From NCBI GenBank assembly GCA_934047225.1, contig CAKOHE010000120.1:1-64000 (forward strand): a stretch of 64,000 nt of DNA, read 5' to 3'. Positions 44,840 through 56,017 of the stretch are shown one piece after another. Position 1 is the first letter of the stretch. Every line of letters begins with the position of its first letter. The notes under the pieces were generated by a model. The model saw only the letters and a list, made by a program, of their open reading frames with translations. It ran no database searches and was not told the DNA's origin. Source of the DNA: Ypsolopha sequella (taxonomy: Eukaryota; Arthropoda; Insecta; Lepidoptera; Ypsolophidae). The translations under genes were made by a program, and so were the position numbers.

Positions 44840-45410
44840 TACTCTTGAATGGTAAAGAATTCAAAGGTCAAATTATGGGCCCTGTTATTGTAAGTTAACG
44901 CTCCAGTATCGTTATAAAGTTGTTGAGTGGAACCAACTTGTATTTGCTCTGAGCATAGACAATCATTTTATAAAAGTAACCGCAACAAGATGTGGCGGAC
45001 GGACTTCCGTCGGCGTCATCGTCGCCCGCACAACACTGTCCAGGCGCAGCGGTGGATCTGCGGGGCGAGGGGACAGGCAGTGTTTTCACAATGAGGGGAA
45101 AGTCCCTACGAAACCGTCGTAAAATACAAGATCTCATTTATTATCAATCACCAAATTATTTGTACTAGCCTCGTTGAATGTATAAATTTAACATTTCCTT
45201 TTAACTATCCAAGATGTTCGATCACCAATGTATTTAATGTTCCTTTCTTCTCTTACTATAATTTACAAAACATTTATTTATTTATTTATTTTTATTTAGA
45301 ACCTTAGCCTACTAACAGTGACTTTCCCCAACTCGTGAGCTAAGTTATTAACACATTAACAAAGGTTTTAACACAATTTTAACACTTATGAACTAAATGC
45401 TTAAAAAAAT
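44839..45410. other. Gene-free stretch with a GC-rich patch
   Basis: 44990-45110 is GC-rich and open on the minus strand (QCCAGDDDADG), but has no recognisable homology or splice sites. TTTA repeats lie at 45272-45295. Confidence 0.4.
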
Positions 45411-45830
45411 TCAAACAAGAAGAACAAATTTTGATAAAGTAATATTAAAAATGTCAATTTCTGGGTATTTATTCAGGAGCAGATTTAGCAGGGTACACGC
45501 TTGGAAGGTGGGCGCAAAACGAGCATGCTGTGTGCGTGCCACACCCGTCGCAAAGAGCAGGCGTGACCTGTTCGGTGCCGCCAGCGCGCAGCCCGCGAGG
45601 GCAGCGGGGTCGTCCACTCGGTTGTGTAACAGCAGATAATAGTGCACTAATAGCGCTAGCTTACGTCTCAGCTCTAGGGTGTCTACCCCTACCATTCCGA
45701 CCACGAAAATGGATGGGAATAAGTATGGATAATACCCATACATTTTTTTATATAGATATCGAGCAAATTTACGTTGGACTTTTTCCACCATGAGCTTGTA
45801 TTTTTCCTTATGTATATATAACGATAACAT
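45411..45830 (-). pseudogene. LINE reverse-transcriptase C-terminal part
   Basis: About 139 codons on the minus strand: VEKVQRKFARYLYKKMYGYY, GVDTLELRRKLALLVHYYLL, then RTQHARFAPTFQACTLLNLL. The xExVQRxFxRxL...LxLxxLxxRRxxxxxxxLxKxxN pattern is the thumb/C-terminal region of Jockey/CR1-type LINE ORF2. The reverse transcriptase core is missing. Confidence 0.75.
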
Positions 45831-45870
45831 TATATAACGAAGCGAATAGTAACAATAATGACATATGATT

Positions 45871-46138
45871 TATACAATGTGTAACAGAAAGGTGTAACAT
45901 ATTTGAAGAGCTTATTCAGTCAATGGTATAAAACAACTTTTACTATGGAGCCAAACCTGAAATCTCAAAAAAAAATCTGTCCTTCCATACATTTCGGCCG
46001 AGCGGCATTGCATTTTTCCATGAAAAAGTTAGTTTTTTTTTCAAGATACAGTGTTTGTTCCATAGTAAAAGCTGTTCTATACCATTGACTGAATAAGCTC
46101 TTCAAATATGGTTACACCTTTCTGTTACACGTTGTATA
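45871..46138. mobile_element. Fold-back MITE (268 bp)
   Basis: Inverted arms of about 75 bp: TATACAATGTGTAACAGAAA and TTGAAGAGCTTATTCAGTCA on the left, with complements on the right ending ACACGTTGTATA. It shares the ACAACTTTTACTATGGA word with the 22921-23183 family. Confidence 0.88.
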
Positions 46139-46340
46139 AAAACGGCTCACCTCAATACGTGTTATGATCGGGAAAGCCGACCAGTTTCAGCAGATTTAGA
46201 CTGCCTTCATTTGGGCGAGTGAAGACGTAACGTCGTCGTCGCGTGAACGTCTTCACTTGCCCAGATGAAGGCAGTCTAAATCTGCTGAAACTGGTCGGCT
46301 TTCCCAATCATAACACGTATTGAGGTGAGCCGTTTTTATA
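46135..46340. mobile_element. Near-perfect palindromic element (206 bp)
   Basis: Arms of at least 75 bp (TATAAAAACGGCTCACCTCA ... on the left, complement on the right), with an inner GTGAAGACGT/ACGTCTTCAC stem. It overlaps the preceding MITE by the TATA end. A single-arm relic sits at 30838-30896. Confidence 0.9.
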
Positions 46341-46445
46341 TAAATCGTGAATTATCCTCAAGTCTCATTTAATTCTATAACATGGATACATGTTTAATGA
46401 CTCACTTAAGGGAATCATTGAGTTAGCGGCCGCGGCCGCGATAGG

Positions 46446-46550
46446 TACAGATCGTTCACAGTTATTTTACCTCTAGGCTGATCGAAAATGTTTCTTAAGT
46501 ATTGGACATAGAACAGCTGTCAGAGGTAAAATACCTGTGAACAGTCTGTA
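46446..46550. mobile_element. Small fold-back element (105 bp)
   Basis: TACAGATCGTTCACAG...TATTTTACCTCT faces AGAGGTAAAATACCTGTGAA and CAGTCTGTA. Confidence 0.75.
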
Positions 46551-46664
46551 TTTGAAAAAAACTACAGCCGTCTTATTCCTGCTGCGCGGCGCACTTGCAA
46601 GCGAGTCGCCCCGCGCACTTCCCGCAACCTTATTCTGTGAGGCGTCCGTATTCTAGTAATGTAA

Positions 46665-48136
46665 AGAGGTGCGATTGTGTAAGGTTGGTCATAGATGATA
46701 AATCTATACCATTGTCAAGGATCGTGTAGGGCAAATTCGAATAGTGTAAAACTGTCAATAAAATGAAGACCGAAAAGTGACCGAAGGTTTAGAAATGACC
46801 GATGGTTTAAAAAATGCGAAATGAAATTGCGTTTTATTGTATACTACGTACGTAAAATGAAATTTGATAATTTATTTACTTTAAAATTATGTCAAACACA
46901 AAAATAATAGATCTTTTTGATTACATTTTTTAAATCCACCACAAAAATTTATTTTTATAATTTAAAACATAGAATTAAATCGAATCCATTATTATCTCCA
47001 TGCATTTCGTATAACCAAACGCAACAATTGAAGGAAAACCGAGTTTCAGCTGCTCGACCCCAGGTGGTGGTATAAGTTTACTACTACTCAACAGTAGATG
47101 TAGTTGAAGAGCTTGACACGGGATTACTTTTTTACTAGATGTGATGTCTGAAAGAGACAGCGCTATATCTTATCGTATTATTTGTCTTCGTCCGAGTTTT
47201 GTAGTTATAATAACGCGTCATAGTTTCGAATCAATTCAAGTGTCAAGTCAACTGCAACTGCAAAATATTTTTGAATCGGTCGGTGTTTTATTTTATATTA
47301 TGTTTATTTATTATATTAGTATGACGAAATAGCAACCGAACCAAAATACAAAAACCGGACAAGTGCGAGTCGGACTCGCGCACGAAGGGTACCATCATCT
47401 ATAAAAAACGGCAAAAAAAATATGTCTGTTGTATGGGAGCCCCCTTAAATATTTATTTTATTCAATTTTTTAGTATTTGTTGTTATAGCGGCAACAACAA
47501 TACATCATCTGTGAAAATTTCAACTATCTTACTATCACGGTTCATGAGATACAGCCTGTTGACAGACGGACAGACAGATGGACAGCGGAGTCTAAGTAAT
47601 AGGGTCCCGTTGGTTACCCTTTGGGTACGGAACCCTAAAAAGTAAGAAAAAATATTTTAATCTGTGGCCGAACTGCCCTAAACCTTTTCATAATATCTTT
47701 CCTACAAAAATATAACCCCAAACTGTGTTCATATAAAAAACAATTCTTATTTCTGTGCCAAAGCCAAGGGTTTTGACTAAAAAGCACCACAATTTTAATT
47801 GAACATCATTTATTGATTTTAATGGTAGAATAAAAATTGTTTTACCTAATTTTATTCCAAAATAATCAAAAACACTTACCGTTAAACGATTGTCATAGAC
47901 AACAAGTCGCCGCAATCATTTGACATTAGCGATGAACTAAAAAATCTTAGACAATTCGAATTATCTGTCAATCTTAACAAATCATTCACTCATTGTCTAA
48001 AATAACAATACAAATCGTAAAGCATCTATGAATACCATAGACAATTCGAATTGGCCGTTTGACAAGTGAAATGATTAGTTTTAAGCTATCAAATGAATGC
48101 GATTTCATGACTATTTTCTTACACAATCGCACCTCT
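46665..48136. mobile_element. 1.47-kb region bounded by 19-bp inverted repeats
   Basis: AGAGGTGCGATTGTGTAAG at 46665-46683 and its exact complement at 48118-48136. The interior contains the repeat at 47353-47641 and paired GACAATTCGAATT words; no transposase ORF. A non-autonomous DNA transposon is plausible. Confidence 0.5.
47353..47641 (+). mobile_element. GGGTTCCGTA-family repeat, best copy
   Basis: AACCGGACAAGTGCGAGTCG head, ATGGGAGCCCCCTTAAATAT, GTTGTTATAGCGGCAACAAC, GACAGACGGACAGACAG, and the GGTACGGAACCCTAAAAA tail. Non-coding. Other copies are at 20158, 33273 and 39519-40770. Confidence 0.85.
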
Positions 48137-48642
48137 GATTTTCATGTTTAGTTTATGAGTTTAGCGAAAGAATCATTAATTAGAGTAAAATAATAACACA
48201 TGTTATATACGTAAATAAATCCAAAATTTGGGTTGATTGGTTGTTTAGTAAGACAAATTGAACGGGCAAAGTTAGGCAGATATTTAAATTTATTTGTAGC
48301 GTATTTGGATATTTATTTGTAGCTCTTCTGAAAGGATGGGTTTTTTGTGCGAAACGTCCTGATAAATTCAATATGTTGTCCTGCTTGCAGTACGTATTTT
48401 ATATGAAAATTTGACTTGTCTTTCTGGCAGTACAATGACCTTGACCCTGAACAGCACAACGTTATCTTGTCCACTCAGTATGACATTTATGTTTTCTTTG
48501 TCAGGATGGTCGTTACTGACACTCAATTTTCTTTAAAAGCTAAAAAACAAACAAATTATTCTAAATAATCATTAAAGCCTCTAACGTTTCAATAGTTCTG
48601 TTATCAAGTGTTATTATTCTCTTATAATATACTATAAATAAT
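48137..48642. other. Gene-free stretch
   Basis: No supported gene or repeat. Confidence 0.4.
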
Positions 48643-49085
48643 ACAGGTGGATAAGATATTTTGATATAGTTTTATTGAGGACACTATGACCTCTTACAAT
48701 CATCCTACGCGCGCCAAAACTAGATTGACAGCGGTGTGTGTTGCCAGCTGTCTCACAATAAAATATTCCTCCTTGACAATGATTATTTAAGATAACAAAA
48801 TATATGTAATAAATATCTGTAATAGTTAGCTATCGGCCATCCTGACCCTTGCCTGACCTCAGGCAAAAATATATAAAATTATAGAAACCAAAAACTACCT
48901 ATACTTAGTATCCTATTAATATTTCATTATATATCATATCTTATTAGACTATAACTTGACCGAATATCCCAATATTTTATATAATAATATTTTAAGGGAA
49001 TAATATATCGTATCGTAAATTAAATTGATATAACATTTTTAAGATTTTACTATATCGATAATCGCTATAAATAGGTATCAAAAAC
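48643..49085 (+). repeat. Dispersed repeat, copy 2 (paired with 2058-2475)
   Basis: Starts AGGTGGATAAGATATTTTG, with the same order of blocks as copy 1, including the CGGCCATCCTGACCC leader (48834-48848) and hairpin 48849-48866. Substitutions and short indels separate the copies. Confidence 0.7.
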
Positions 49086-50217
49086 ACCTGGTAAATGTAC
49101 AAAAATGATGAAATAAACTAATCGATCCACAAGTCTACTAGACGTTATAAGCGTTCAAACATCAAGTTGAATACATTATATTTTCATGTATATTTATAGT
49201 TTAACAATACTCGTATCTACAATTATCTCATTATGTCTTTTACCAAAACTTAATGCGATTATACGTAAGTACAAGTAATTAAGTCTTAAACGAAATTGAA
49301 TTGAATACAATTTAGGACAGTTAATATACTTAACTCAAAATACATTTTTCAACTTTATTTTAGGCTCATTTATATAAATCAAGTGTAGGTTTATCAGTTC
49401 CTTTAAATTTCGTGTATTAATGAAAGTCTTTTTACAAGATTATTGATAAGCACATCTATGCCATTCTAATCAGGCTATAATGTACGGAACAAACATAGAT
49501 ATCACAATAATATTATTCTAATGGAACATAACACACAAGTACCTACTTACTTTTGTCAATTTTATTTAGTTAATGTTAATATTGATGATGTACTATAATT
49601 TTGCATGACAAAATTGTTGATAACTATAATTTATTTTATTGGAATGTCACCTACGTTGTAAGTACATAATTTTTATTTACGTACCTAGTGAAATACCTAA
49701 TAGAATATATTATCTCCATTTTACAAATTATTTAAACTAATATAATATATTATAAACATATAATGCATTATTTCTTGAAGTAATAATTATTTTGTTATGG
49801 AATATAGAACATTCAAAATTTCATCAGAAAATGTAGAAATCAACATTTTGTATTTTGCATGAAAATATTCGTATTTATTGTTGTCAGTTTTGTCTGAAAT
49901 TTGTTTTATTTAATTTTGAAATGCCTATTTACAATTAACAATTACAATTACCTACCACATCTGAAAAATATCTTTTAAAGACACCACACAATTGATCATC
50001 TAAACTAAAGGAAAATATTTAAGTAACCAAAATTGAAAATAAATTATCTCCTTTCCGCAAATCTCGTGACTCATTCCTGCGGACGAAATGTTTGTATATT
50101 TTTACAGGGCATTGTATAATTACATGTACTTATGAGATTTGCTTCTTGTACAAAAATTTTAACAAATAAATAAGCATGACTGCTCAAAACTATCACGCGC
50201 ACCCTTGCAGTGCGCAT
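49086..50217. other. AT-rich gene-free stretch
   Basis: No ORF, splice-bounded exon or recognised repeat. Confidence 0.4.
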
Positions 50218-50250
50218 CGGCCATCCTGTATGAGGAATGTCCCTATTCCT
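50218..50250 (+). other. CGGCCATCC leader with hairpin
   Basis: CGGCCATCC at 50218-50226, then AGGAATG/TATTCCT paired (one G-T wobble) around TCCC at 50233-50250. Confidence 0.5.
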
Positions 50251-50590
50251 GGATCATCATAATTTTATTTAAATACAACAATTTGGTGACTCCGTTTAGG
50301 TCAACAAATTACATCTTTAGTTGACGAATAATTAAAACATTTATTTTCAAGGGGTCAATAAGCGAAATAAAATTATGATAAGATCCACAAATTAATAGAA
50401 TATGCAAGGCTTACAACATCATATTAATGAAGGGTCTTCTTGGACATCTTTCATTTCCATTTCTATTAATTTATTCCACAAAATAATAATTTTAATAGTT
50501 TGACCAATCGATACCAAACAAAAGGCTTTAACATGAAGCAATATGCCAGTTAAAACAGTTAGACAAAATAATCAGCATTATAATTCGTTC

Positions 50591-50625
50591 CGGCCATCCC
50601 TTACCCGCTGAATGGCCTCATTCAG
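50591..50625 (+). other. CGGCCATCC leader with hairpin
   Basis: CGGCCATCC at 50591-50599, then CTGAATG/CATTCAG perfectly paired around GCCT at 50608-50625. Confidence 0.5.
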
Positions 50626-50784
50626 TCTGGTGATGTTATTACTTATTACATTAACTATATTTTGTACAAATTATTTTTATGGTCCATAGCCGAACCGACT
50701 ATTTTCAACAATTTGACGCATGTCATATAAGCGTTATTATAGATGTAATATATTTCTTAATTATCCGTCTCTGCTCAGCGTTCA

Positions 50785-50930
50785 GTTCTTGATAGAATAC
50801 TGCGTACACTCGCCAGATGTATCAGCCTCTGTACATGGTGTCGTAGTTGATGAAATACCGCGTACACACATAATGTGTATCGGCCTCAGATTATAATATG
50901 AAATTGATGATATACTGCTGTAAAGCGGCA
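50785..50930. repeat. Degenerate tandem repeat of about 57 bp
   Basis: Three units built on TTGATRRAATACYGCGTACA and TATCRGCCTC words, starting near 50789, 50848 and 50899. Confidence 0.5.
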
Positions 50931-51142
50931 CGGCCGGCGGGAACCCGGTCTTTTCCACCAGACGTGCCTCTTAACAAATAAAGTTAAAAAGTGACCTAAT
51001 TGTAACCTAACAGTTGGAAAAAGGTTCTGAAGAAAACTTCGAGGTACTTTACAATTAAGTGTATTTAACTTTATCAAAAAAATGTATAACTTCACAAGAC
51101 TGAAGATGTATCTGACAATATTACATTGTTACAAAATTTTGG

Positions 51143-51520
51143 TCAAGACCTTATTAAAACTTTAAGAACCTCAAATAGTTGTGTTAGTTACCGCGTTAAC
51201 ATCAGGGAGCAATATTACCTTCGGAATAAATTCTGCCAAGACATTACTAAAACTTTTAGAACATCAAATAGTTGCGACAGGTACCGCCTTAACATCAGGT
51301 AGCAATATTACATTCGGAATAAAATTCTGCCAAGACATTACTAAACTTTTAGTACATCAAATAGTTGCGACAGGTACTGTCTTAACAACAGGTAACAATA
51401 TTACATTCAGAATAAATTCTGCCAAGACATTACTAAAACCTTTAAGTAAATAATGTCGTTGGGTTAGGTTCCGCCTTAACCACAGGTAACTATATTACAT
51501 TGAATCCTGTGAATCTACAT
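51143..51520. repeat. 92-94 bp tandem repeat, about 4 copies
   Basis: Units start CAAGACMTTAYTAAAACTTT near 51143, 51237, 51331 and 51423 and include ACATCAGGTAGCAATATTAC and TCGGAATAAA. The last unit is diverged. Confidence 0.85.
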
Positions 51521-52401
51521 AAAAAACTTTAAGAGAAAGAAACTTGAAGAAAAAAAACAAGGAAAATAATTTCCACACAAAATCTAGCTCAGTGGAGCCG
51601 TGAATCCATCTAAATAATATTTGTCGAACATTCTCTTTTGACTAAATCGTCTGGTACACCATTCAGCTCTACCAGGAAAAATTACGGAACTATTAAATTT
51701 TACATTTTAGGTTATTCAGTGAAACAGGAAGAAGAATTACACTTGGTTTAAAAAATCATAAATCTAAGTGTCCTGGAAACATCCCGTCCAAGCCACCTTT
51801 TATTATGTGAGGTTAAAAATAAAACCTACGACACATACTTGAAATTCGCCAACATTTCTACCAAACTGGCACGTCTTCGCTGTCCAACTTAAAGGTGAAT
51901 GAACTCCAACCTCGCTAACAAAGGAACAGCTTGCCCGTGAAACACCACGTGGCGGTCATCTCTCAGCCAGCCGGACAAATTTCACGAAAGAAACAAAATA
52001 CCCTGGAATTAGAAGAAAATAAAAAACATATTAAAACCTTTACTACACGGAACGATGAGAACAGAATTCCGGTGACTCAAAATACAAAGAAATGCAATAC
52101 GTACCATGATCTGACACTAGATCAGATCTCCCACCAACCCGGCCAAAAAATCTCCAACAATCACCTCCAAAAATCCTTCTGAAAATAGAAAACAATATTA
52201 CGGAAACCATTCCACGCAAAATAAACACACCAATTTAACCTCGAAACCAACCTTCTTTTTAACTTTAAACATTTCCTGTTGGCAAATCCGCCATTTTCCA
52301 AACAAGGAACCAAAAAGAACCAAAAAGAACCAACCTAAGTGGGTCAGGGTTCCCTTCCTAGGCAAAATATCCCAGAAGTTAAAAAATAAGCTAGACAACG
52401 G
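51521..52401. other. Probable body of decayed retroelement
   Basis: A-rich, weakly coding-looking sequence before the Penelope endonuclease domain. I could not recognise reverse transcriptase motifs in it. Confidence 0.35.
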
Positions 52402-52823
52402 TAGGAGAAAAACAGCCTTTTACACTACTAACTCACTCAAAAACATAGTATGTAACAACAAGGATAAATTGCAACCTCAAGATCAAAGCGGTGTTTATAG
52501 TCTCACTTGCAGTACATGCCAGGGTGTTTACATTGGCCAGACGGGAAGGAAGTTCAAAACCCGAATAAAAGAACACTTAAACAGCTGGAAGAAGAAAGAC
52601 TCTAAATCCACTTTCGCAGAACACCTTAATAAAGAAAACCATACTTTTAACCCGAATCAGGACATAAAACTCCTACAAAAATACAAAAAAGGACAAAACT
52701 CAACGCTTTAGAAGCCCTGGAAATAAATAGACACAGCATTAAATCACCCCAGCCACTCTTAAATGACCAGTACTGCCTATCTTCGTCACCATTACTCAAA
52801 TACTTCCAATCTAATTCAACCTA
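52402..52823 (+). pseudogene. Penelope-like element, GIY-YIG endonuclease domain
   Basis: The frame reads KTAFYTTNSLKNIVC, then SGVYSLTCSTCQGVYIGQTG and RKFKTRIKEH, with the GVY...YIGQTGR core of GIY-YIG nucleases preceded by the CxxC of Penelope-like retroelements. A stop at 52709-52711 is a frameshift effect: another frame continues NALEALEINRHSIKSPQPLL and NDQYCLSSSPLL, the usual C-terminal end. Reverse transcriptase was not found. 3' sequence up to about 53160 includes CCTGAAGATG ... ACGAAACCGGTCGC, characteristic of Penelope terminal repeats. Confidence 0.8.
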
Positions 52824-53160
52824 ATGACCAAATTAATCTTTATTGACATCAGTTTTTTTCCTTTTGACTTTTTTGATTTGTAAACATTTACCTATTTTAT
52901 TTTTATTTTCATTTGATTTTTATTCAATTTAATTCATTTACTTATTTAATTTCAGTGTACTTTGACTTTATAATACCAAATATTTTTTGTTGAACGCTTC
53001 CATAAATGCACGAACAAAACGCCTTCAAATCATGTTTGTCATCCATCACATCACAAATGTAAACAAATAGACGAAATACATTTTCGCCTAATACAATAGC
53101 CTGAAGATGTTAGTATAACGAAACCGGTCGCTAGTGTAATTTAAATATAAAAGTGGAGCA
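52824..53160 (+). mobile_element. Penelope-like element 3' region
   Basis: A T-rich UTR, then AGCCTGAAGATGTTAGTATA and ACGAAACCGGTCGCTAGTG. The GAAACCGGTC phrase commonly ends Penelope-like elements. Confidence 0.55.
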
Positions 53161-53285
53161 GTTACCAAGTAATGTGTTTTATTGACAAGATGTTTCAAAT
53201 GTTCCATCAAGAACCAACAACGACAAGTATCAATTTCTTGAAATTTACACTCTTCAAATTTCATAAAAAATAAGCCAGTAAAGAC

Positions 53286-53468
53286 GATTCTAAAGGCTTT
53301 AATTTTAGTTTTAGTGCTGTCAAACAATGACAATAGAATGTCGTTGCTGTCAAAACTAAATTCCATTAATTACAAAATAGTCCTTAAGAGTTAAGAACAT
53401 AATCTAAATTACTTTGGAATAACTTTATGTTTGACAGCACTAAAACTAAAATTAAAGCCTTCAGAATC
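53286..53468. mobile_element. Fold-back MITE (183 bp)
   Basis: 41-bp arms: GATTCTAAAGGCTTTAATTT and TTAGTGCTGTCAAACA on the left, complements at 53428-53468, one mismatch near the end. Confidence 0.85.
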
Positions 53469-53474
53469 GGCTAC

Positions 53475-55139
53475 ATTATGATGAAGTTATGATATAATAA
53501 AGTTAATTTGTGCCATATTTAGGTACTACCGACGTAATTATGAAAATATACCTATTAGATGCAAGTTATTTTATTTATGAGATTTAGATTAGCCTGAATA
53601 AAAAATGAAATACCTCAAGAAAAAGGATCTTGATACTTTAATTCTTATGAATAAATAAATAAATATTTACAAAGATTATAATCTGCCTTAAGTTAAAACA
53701 AAAACGAATTTTAAAAATGGACATTTTACAGTCCTTGTGATTAATTAATCAAGGCGATTACCATAGCCAAATTAGCACTTGTCAGTACGAATATCAACGG
53801 AAACGACATTGAAATAACGTTCATATCAGCACGCAATGCATAGTGGCTGTTACGACGCTCACTGCGTCCTTGAAAGGGCGAAATAGGAGAAAATTATACT
53901 TTTCACTTGGACGTGATTGTTCGATTGCCTAATCGTATGTTAGGTTTATAGCTATCAAGTTTATCTATTTATCAAAGCATAAATGAATTCAATCGGCTTA
54001 GCCAATTAGGAGCAGTAGGAAATTCAAGCCAAAAAACACCATTTAGTTAATAATTTTTTTCATGTAGAAGTTTTGGTGGTATGAAATAGAAAAATGTTGC
54101 ATACGTTGTCTAAGAGCTGATTATTCATAATACATTTTTTCATTATTTTTGGTTTGGCCGTAAACGAGGAGTAGGCTTTAGAAAGTACCCATTTGGCGAT
54201 AGTAAGGCCCTTAACTGGACGTTTTTAAACTACTATCAAATCATGCAACTATTTAGTTTTAATTTGTGATGGAAATAAACAAATCTAATTATCTAAAACC
54301 GATTTTATTGTAGAAGTAAAATATATAGTATGTATGTTTAATTGGTACTTGTCTACGCGATAAGGTTCACTATTACGGGAAGGTGTCTTTTTTGATGAAA
54401 ACACGAGTGCTCTTTAGGACGATTTATTTGCTACTAGTTTAAAAAAATAACACATCGATTGTGGACTGTATGTATAGCTAAGTAGGTATAGAACCTGACA
54501 AATTGCTCATTCTATTGGACAGTACTTGTAAGAATTGTGGTAATTAGTAGATAGTACGTATAAATGCAGTGTTCTGCTGCCAAAGAAAAAAAAGTCATGT
54601 TACTGTATGTACCTATTAATTTAAACTAATCAATAAATGTTACGTCATATACCTACTTTAAAATAAGTACATATTGTTTTATTTCCTAGTTCCTACCATC
54701 CTAATCTCTGACGCTAATTCCCACACTATGTTTTCAGTCAGGTAAAACAAATATTATTCCGAAATGAAACCAAATGCGAGTGATCTATTGTATTGATCAT
54801 GCTGAATAACATCTCAATGAAAGTTTCATTGCGCAAATAAAAAAAAAAATCCTTACTTGGAGAACCTCTATACCATATAATACTTGGTCTATTATATTAT
54901 ATTATATTAAGCCAAACTATAGATTTTAATACAGACCGACATGTTTAAAAACAATTATAACAATAAAATTAAGAATAACATGTCAGAGGTTAAACTTAAA
55001 AATAAATTATAATTATCACCACACAGTAAAAGATTTAATATATATAATATATATATAATATAATAAGATTGCATGAAAATGTCATTTGTGTAAAATAAAG
55101 ACTTAATTCACTTATCATTCACTTTATTTAGGTAACTAG
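53475..55139. other. Gene-free AT-rich stretch
   Basis: No exons of SmD1 or hemocytin recognisable. A TATATAATATATATA tract lies at 55035-55062. Confidence 0.5.
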
Positions 55140-55142
55140 GTA

Positions 55143-55190
55143 TAGTTCATCCCATTGTCGGGCAAAGGCCTCCCCCATCTTCTTCCTTTC
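55143..55190 (+). mobile_element. Retroelement consensus fragment
   Basis: CATCCCATTGTCGGGCAAAG followed by GCCTCCCCCATCTTCTTCC resembles a widespread lepidopteran retroelement 3' UTR phrase. It runs directly into the SmD1 homology. Confidence 0.45.
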
Positions 55191-55505
55191 ACTTTGAAGA
55201 ACCGTGAACCTATTCAACTGGAGACGCTCAGTATCAGAGGAAACGATATTAGATATTACATCCTTCCTGACAGTCTACCGCTGGAGACTTTGCTCATCGA
55301 TGATGCGCCGAGAGGCCGCGGTAAACGCGATGGCTTCCCGCGGGGCGGTGGTGCTCGAGGCGGGCCCGGAGGCCCGAGAGGCGGTGGTGCTCGAGGCGGG
55401 CGCGGGAGAGGCCGTGGCGGGCGCGGAGGCCCGAGAGGCGGTGGCGGCCGCGGCGCGGCGGCCGAGGCAGGGGCCGTCGATGAGAACCCAGTCAGTTTTA
55501 GCTAA
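55191..55505 (+). CDS. SmD1: snRNP core protein SmD1, C-terminal part
   Basis: Reads [20 protein letters not shown] and then [20 protein letters not shown], the second half of the Sm fold of SmD1 (SNRPD1), followed by an Arg/Gly-rich tail ([16 protein letters not shown]) that in the family is dimethylated and binds SMN. TAA at 55503-55505, AATAAA at 55610. The first half of the Sm domain is missing upstream. A pyrimidine-rich tract ending TTTGAAG (AG 55198-55199) could be the acceptor of a last exon starting at 55200. However, T-L-K homology extends two to three codons upstream of it, so a 5'-truncated copy is equally possible. The tail ends in an atypical ENPVSFS. Confidence 0.75.
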   Translation, partial: TLKNREPIQLETLSIRGNDIRYYILPDSLPLETLLIDDAPRGRGKRDGFPRGGGARGGPGGPRGGGARGGRGRGRGGRGGPRGGGGRGAAAEAGAVDENPVSFS

Positions 55506-55609
55506 TTTAAGTTCCAAACTTCATTGTGATTTGTGCGTTTCTAATTATAAGTACCTTATTATAACCAAAGGTTTGTTTTATTTACTGATAAACCTTAAAA
55601 AGGTCCAGC

Positions 55610-55615
55610 AATAAA
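55610..55615 (+). terminator. Polyadenylation signal of SmD1 fragment
   Basis: AATAAA 105 bp after the stop codon; no genomic poly(A) run follows, which argues against a recent processed copy. Confidence 0.6.
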
Positions 55616-55679
55616 ACAATTTTTCTCGATACGACTTTATTCTTCCGACACATGTTCGTTTCCCTCTCGAAACCGTAAA

Positions 55680-55775
55680 TCAGTGTTACCAGTTACAAAA
55701 ATAACAGTTAAAAATAACGATTCAATCAGTGATACCAGATACAAAAATAACAGTTAAAAATAACGATTATTATAT
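55680..55775. repeat. Direct repeat of about 46 bp
   Basis: ATCAGTGWTACCAG plus TACAAAAATAACAGTTAAAA plus ATAACGATT occurs twice in tandem. Confidence 0.85.
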
Positions 55776-55842
55776 CAAATATATCAAAAATACACAAATC
55801 TTTGTAAATTGGCAATTACTTATGCTAAAAGCTTACAAGTTC

Positions 55843-55876
55843 GTCCATCCTGACCTAATTTCACGTCCTCGTGAAA
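55843..55876 (+). other. CGTCCATCCTGACC leader with hairpin
   Basis: Leader at 55842-55855 and TTTCACG/CGTGAAA paired around TCCT at 55859-55876. Same layout as at 2251-2283, 48834-48866, 50218-50250 and 50591-50625. Confidence 0.5.
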
Positions 55877-56017
55877 ATTAGTAATTAACCTATATGAAAA
55901 TACTTTCACAAAGAAAAATCATCGTAATCTATCACATTCAACTAATTGGCAGTGTTTAAAATTTAATTTATTATTTCCATTATACATACATTTTAAACAA
56001 AATATATCCACACACAC

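Noticed and set aside
55204..55614. Alternative 136-codon frame over SmD1
   Set aside because: Frame-shifted reading of the GC-rich RG tail; the SmD1 frame is supported by homology.
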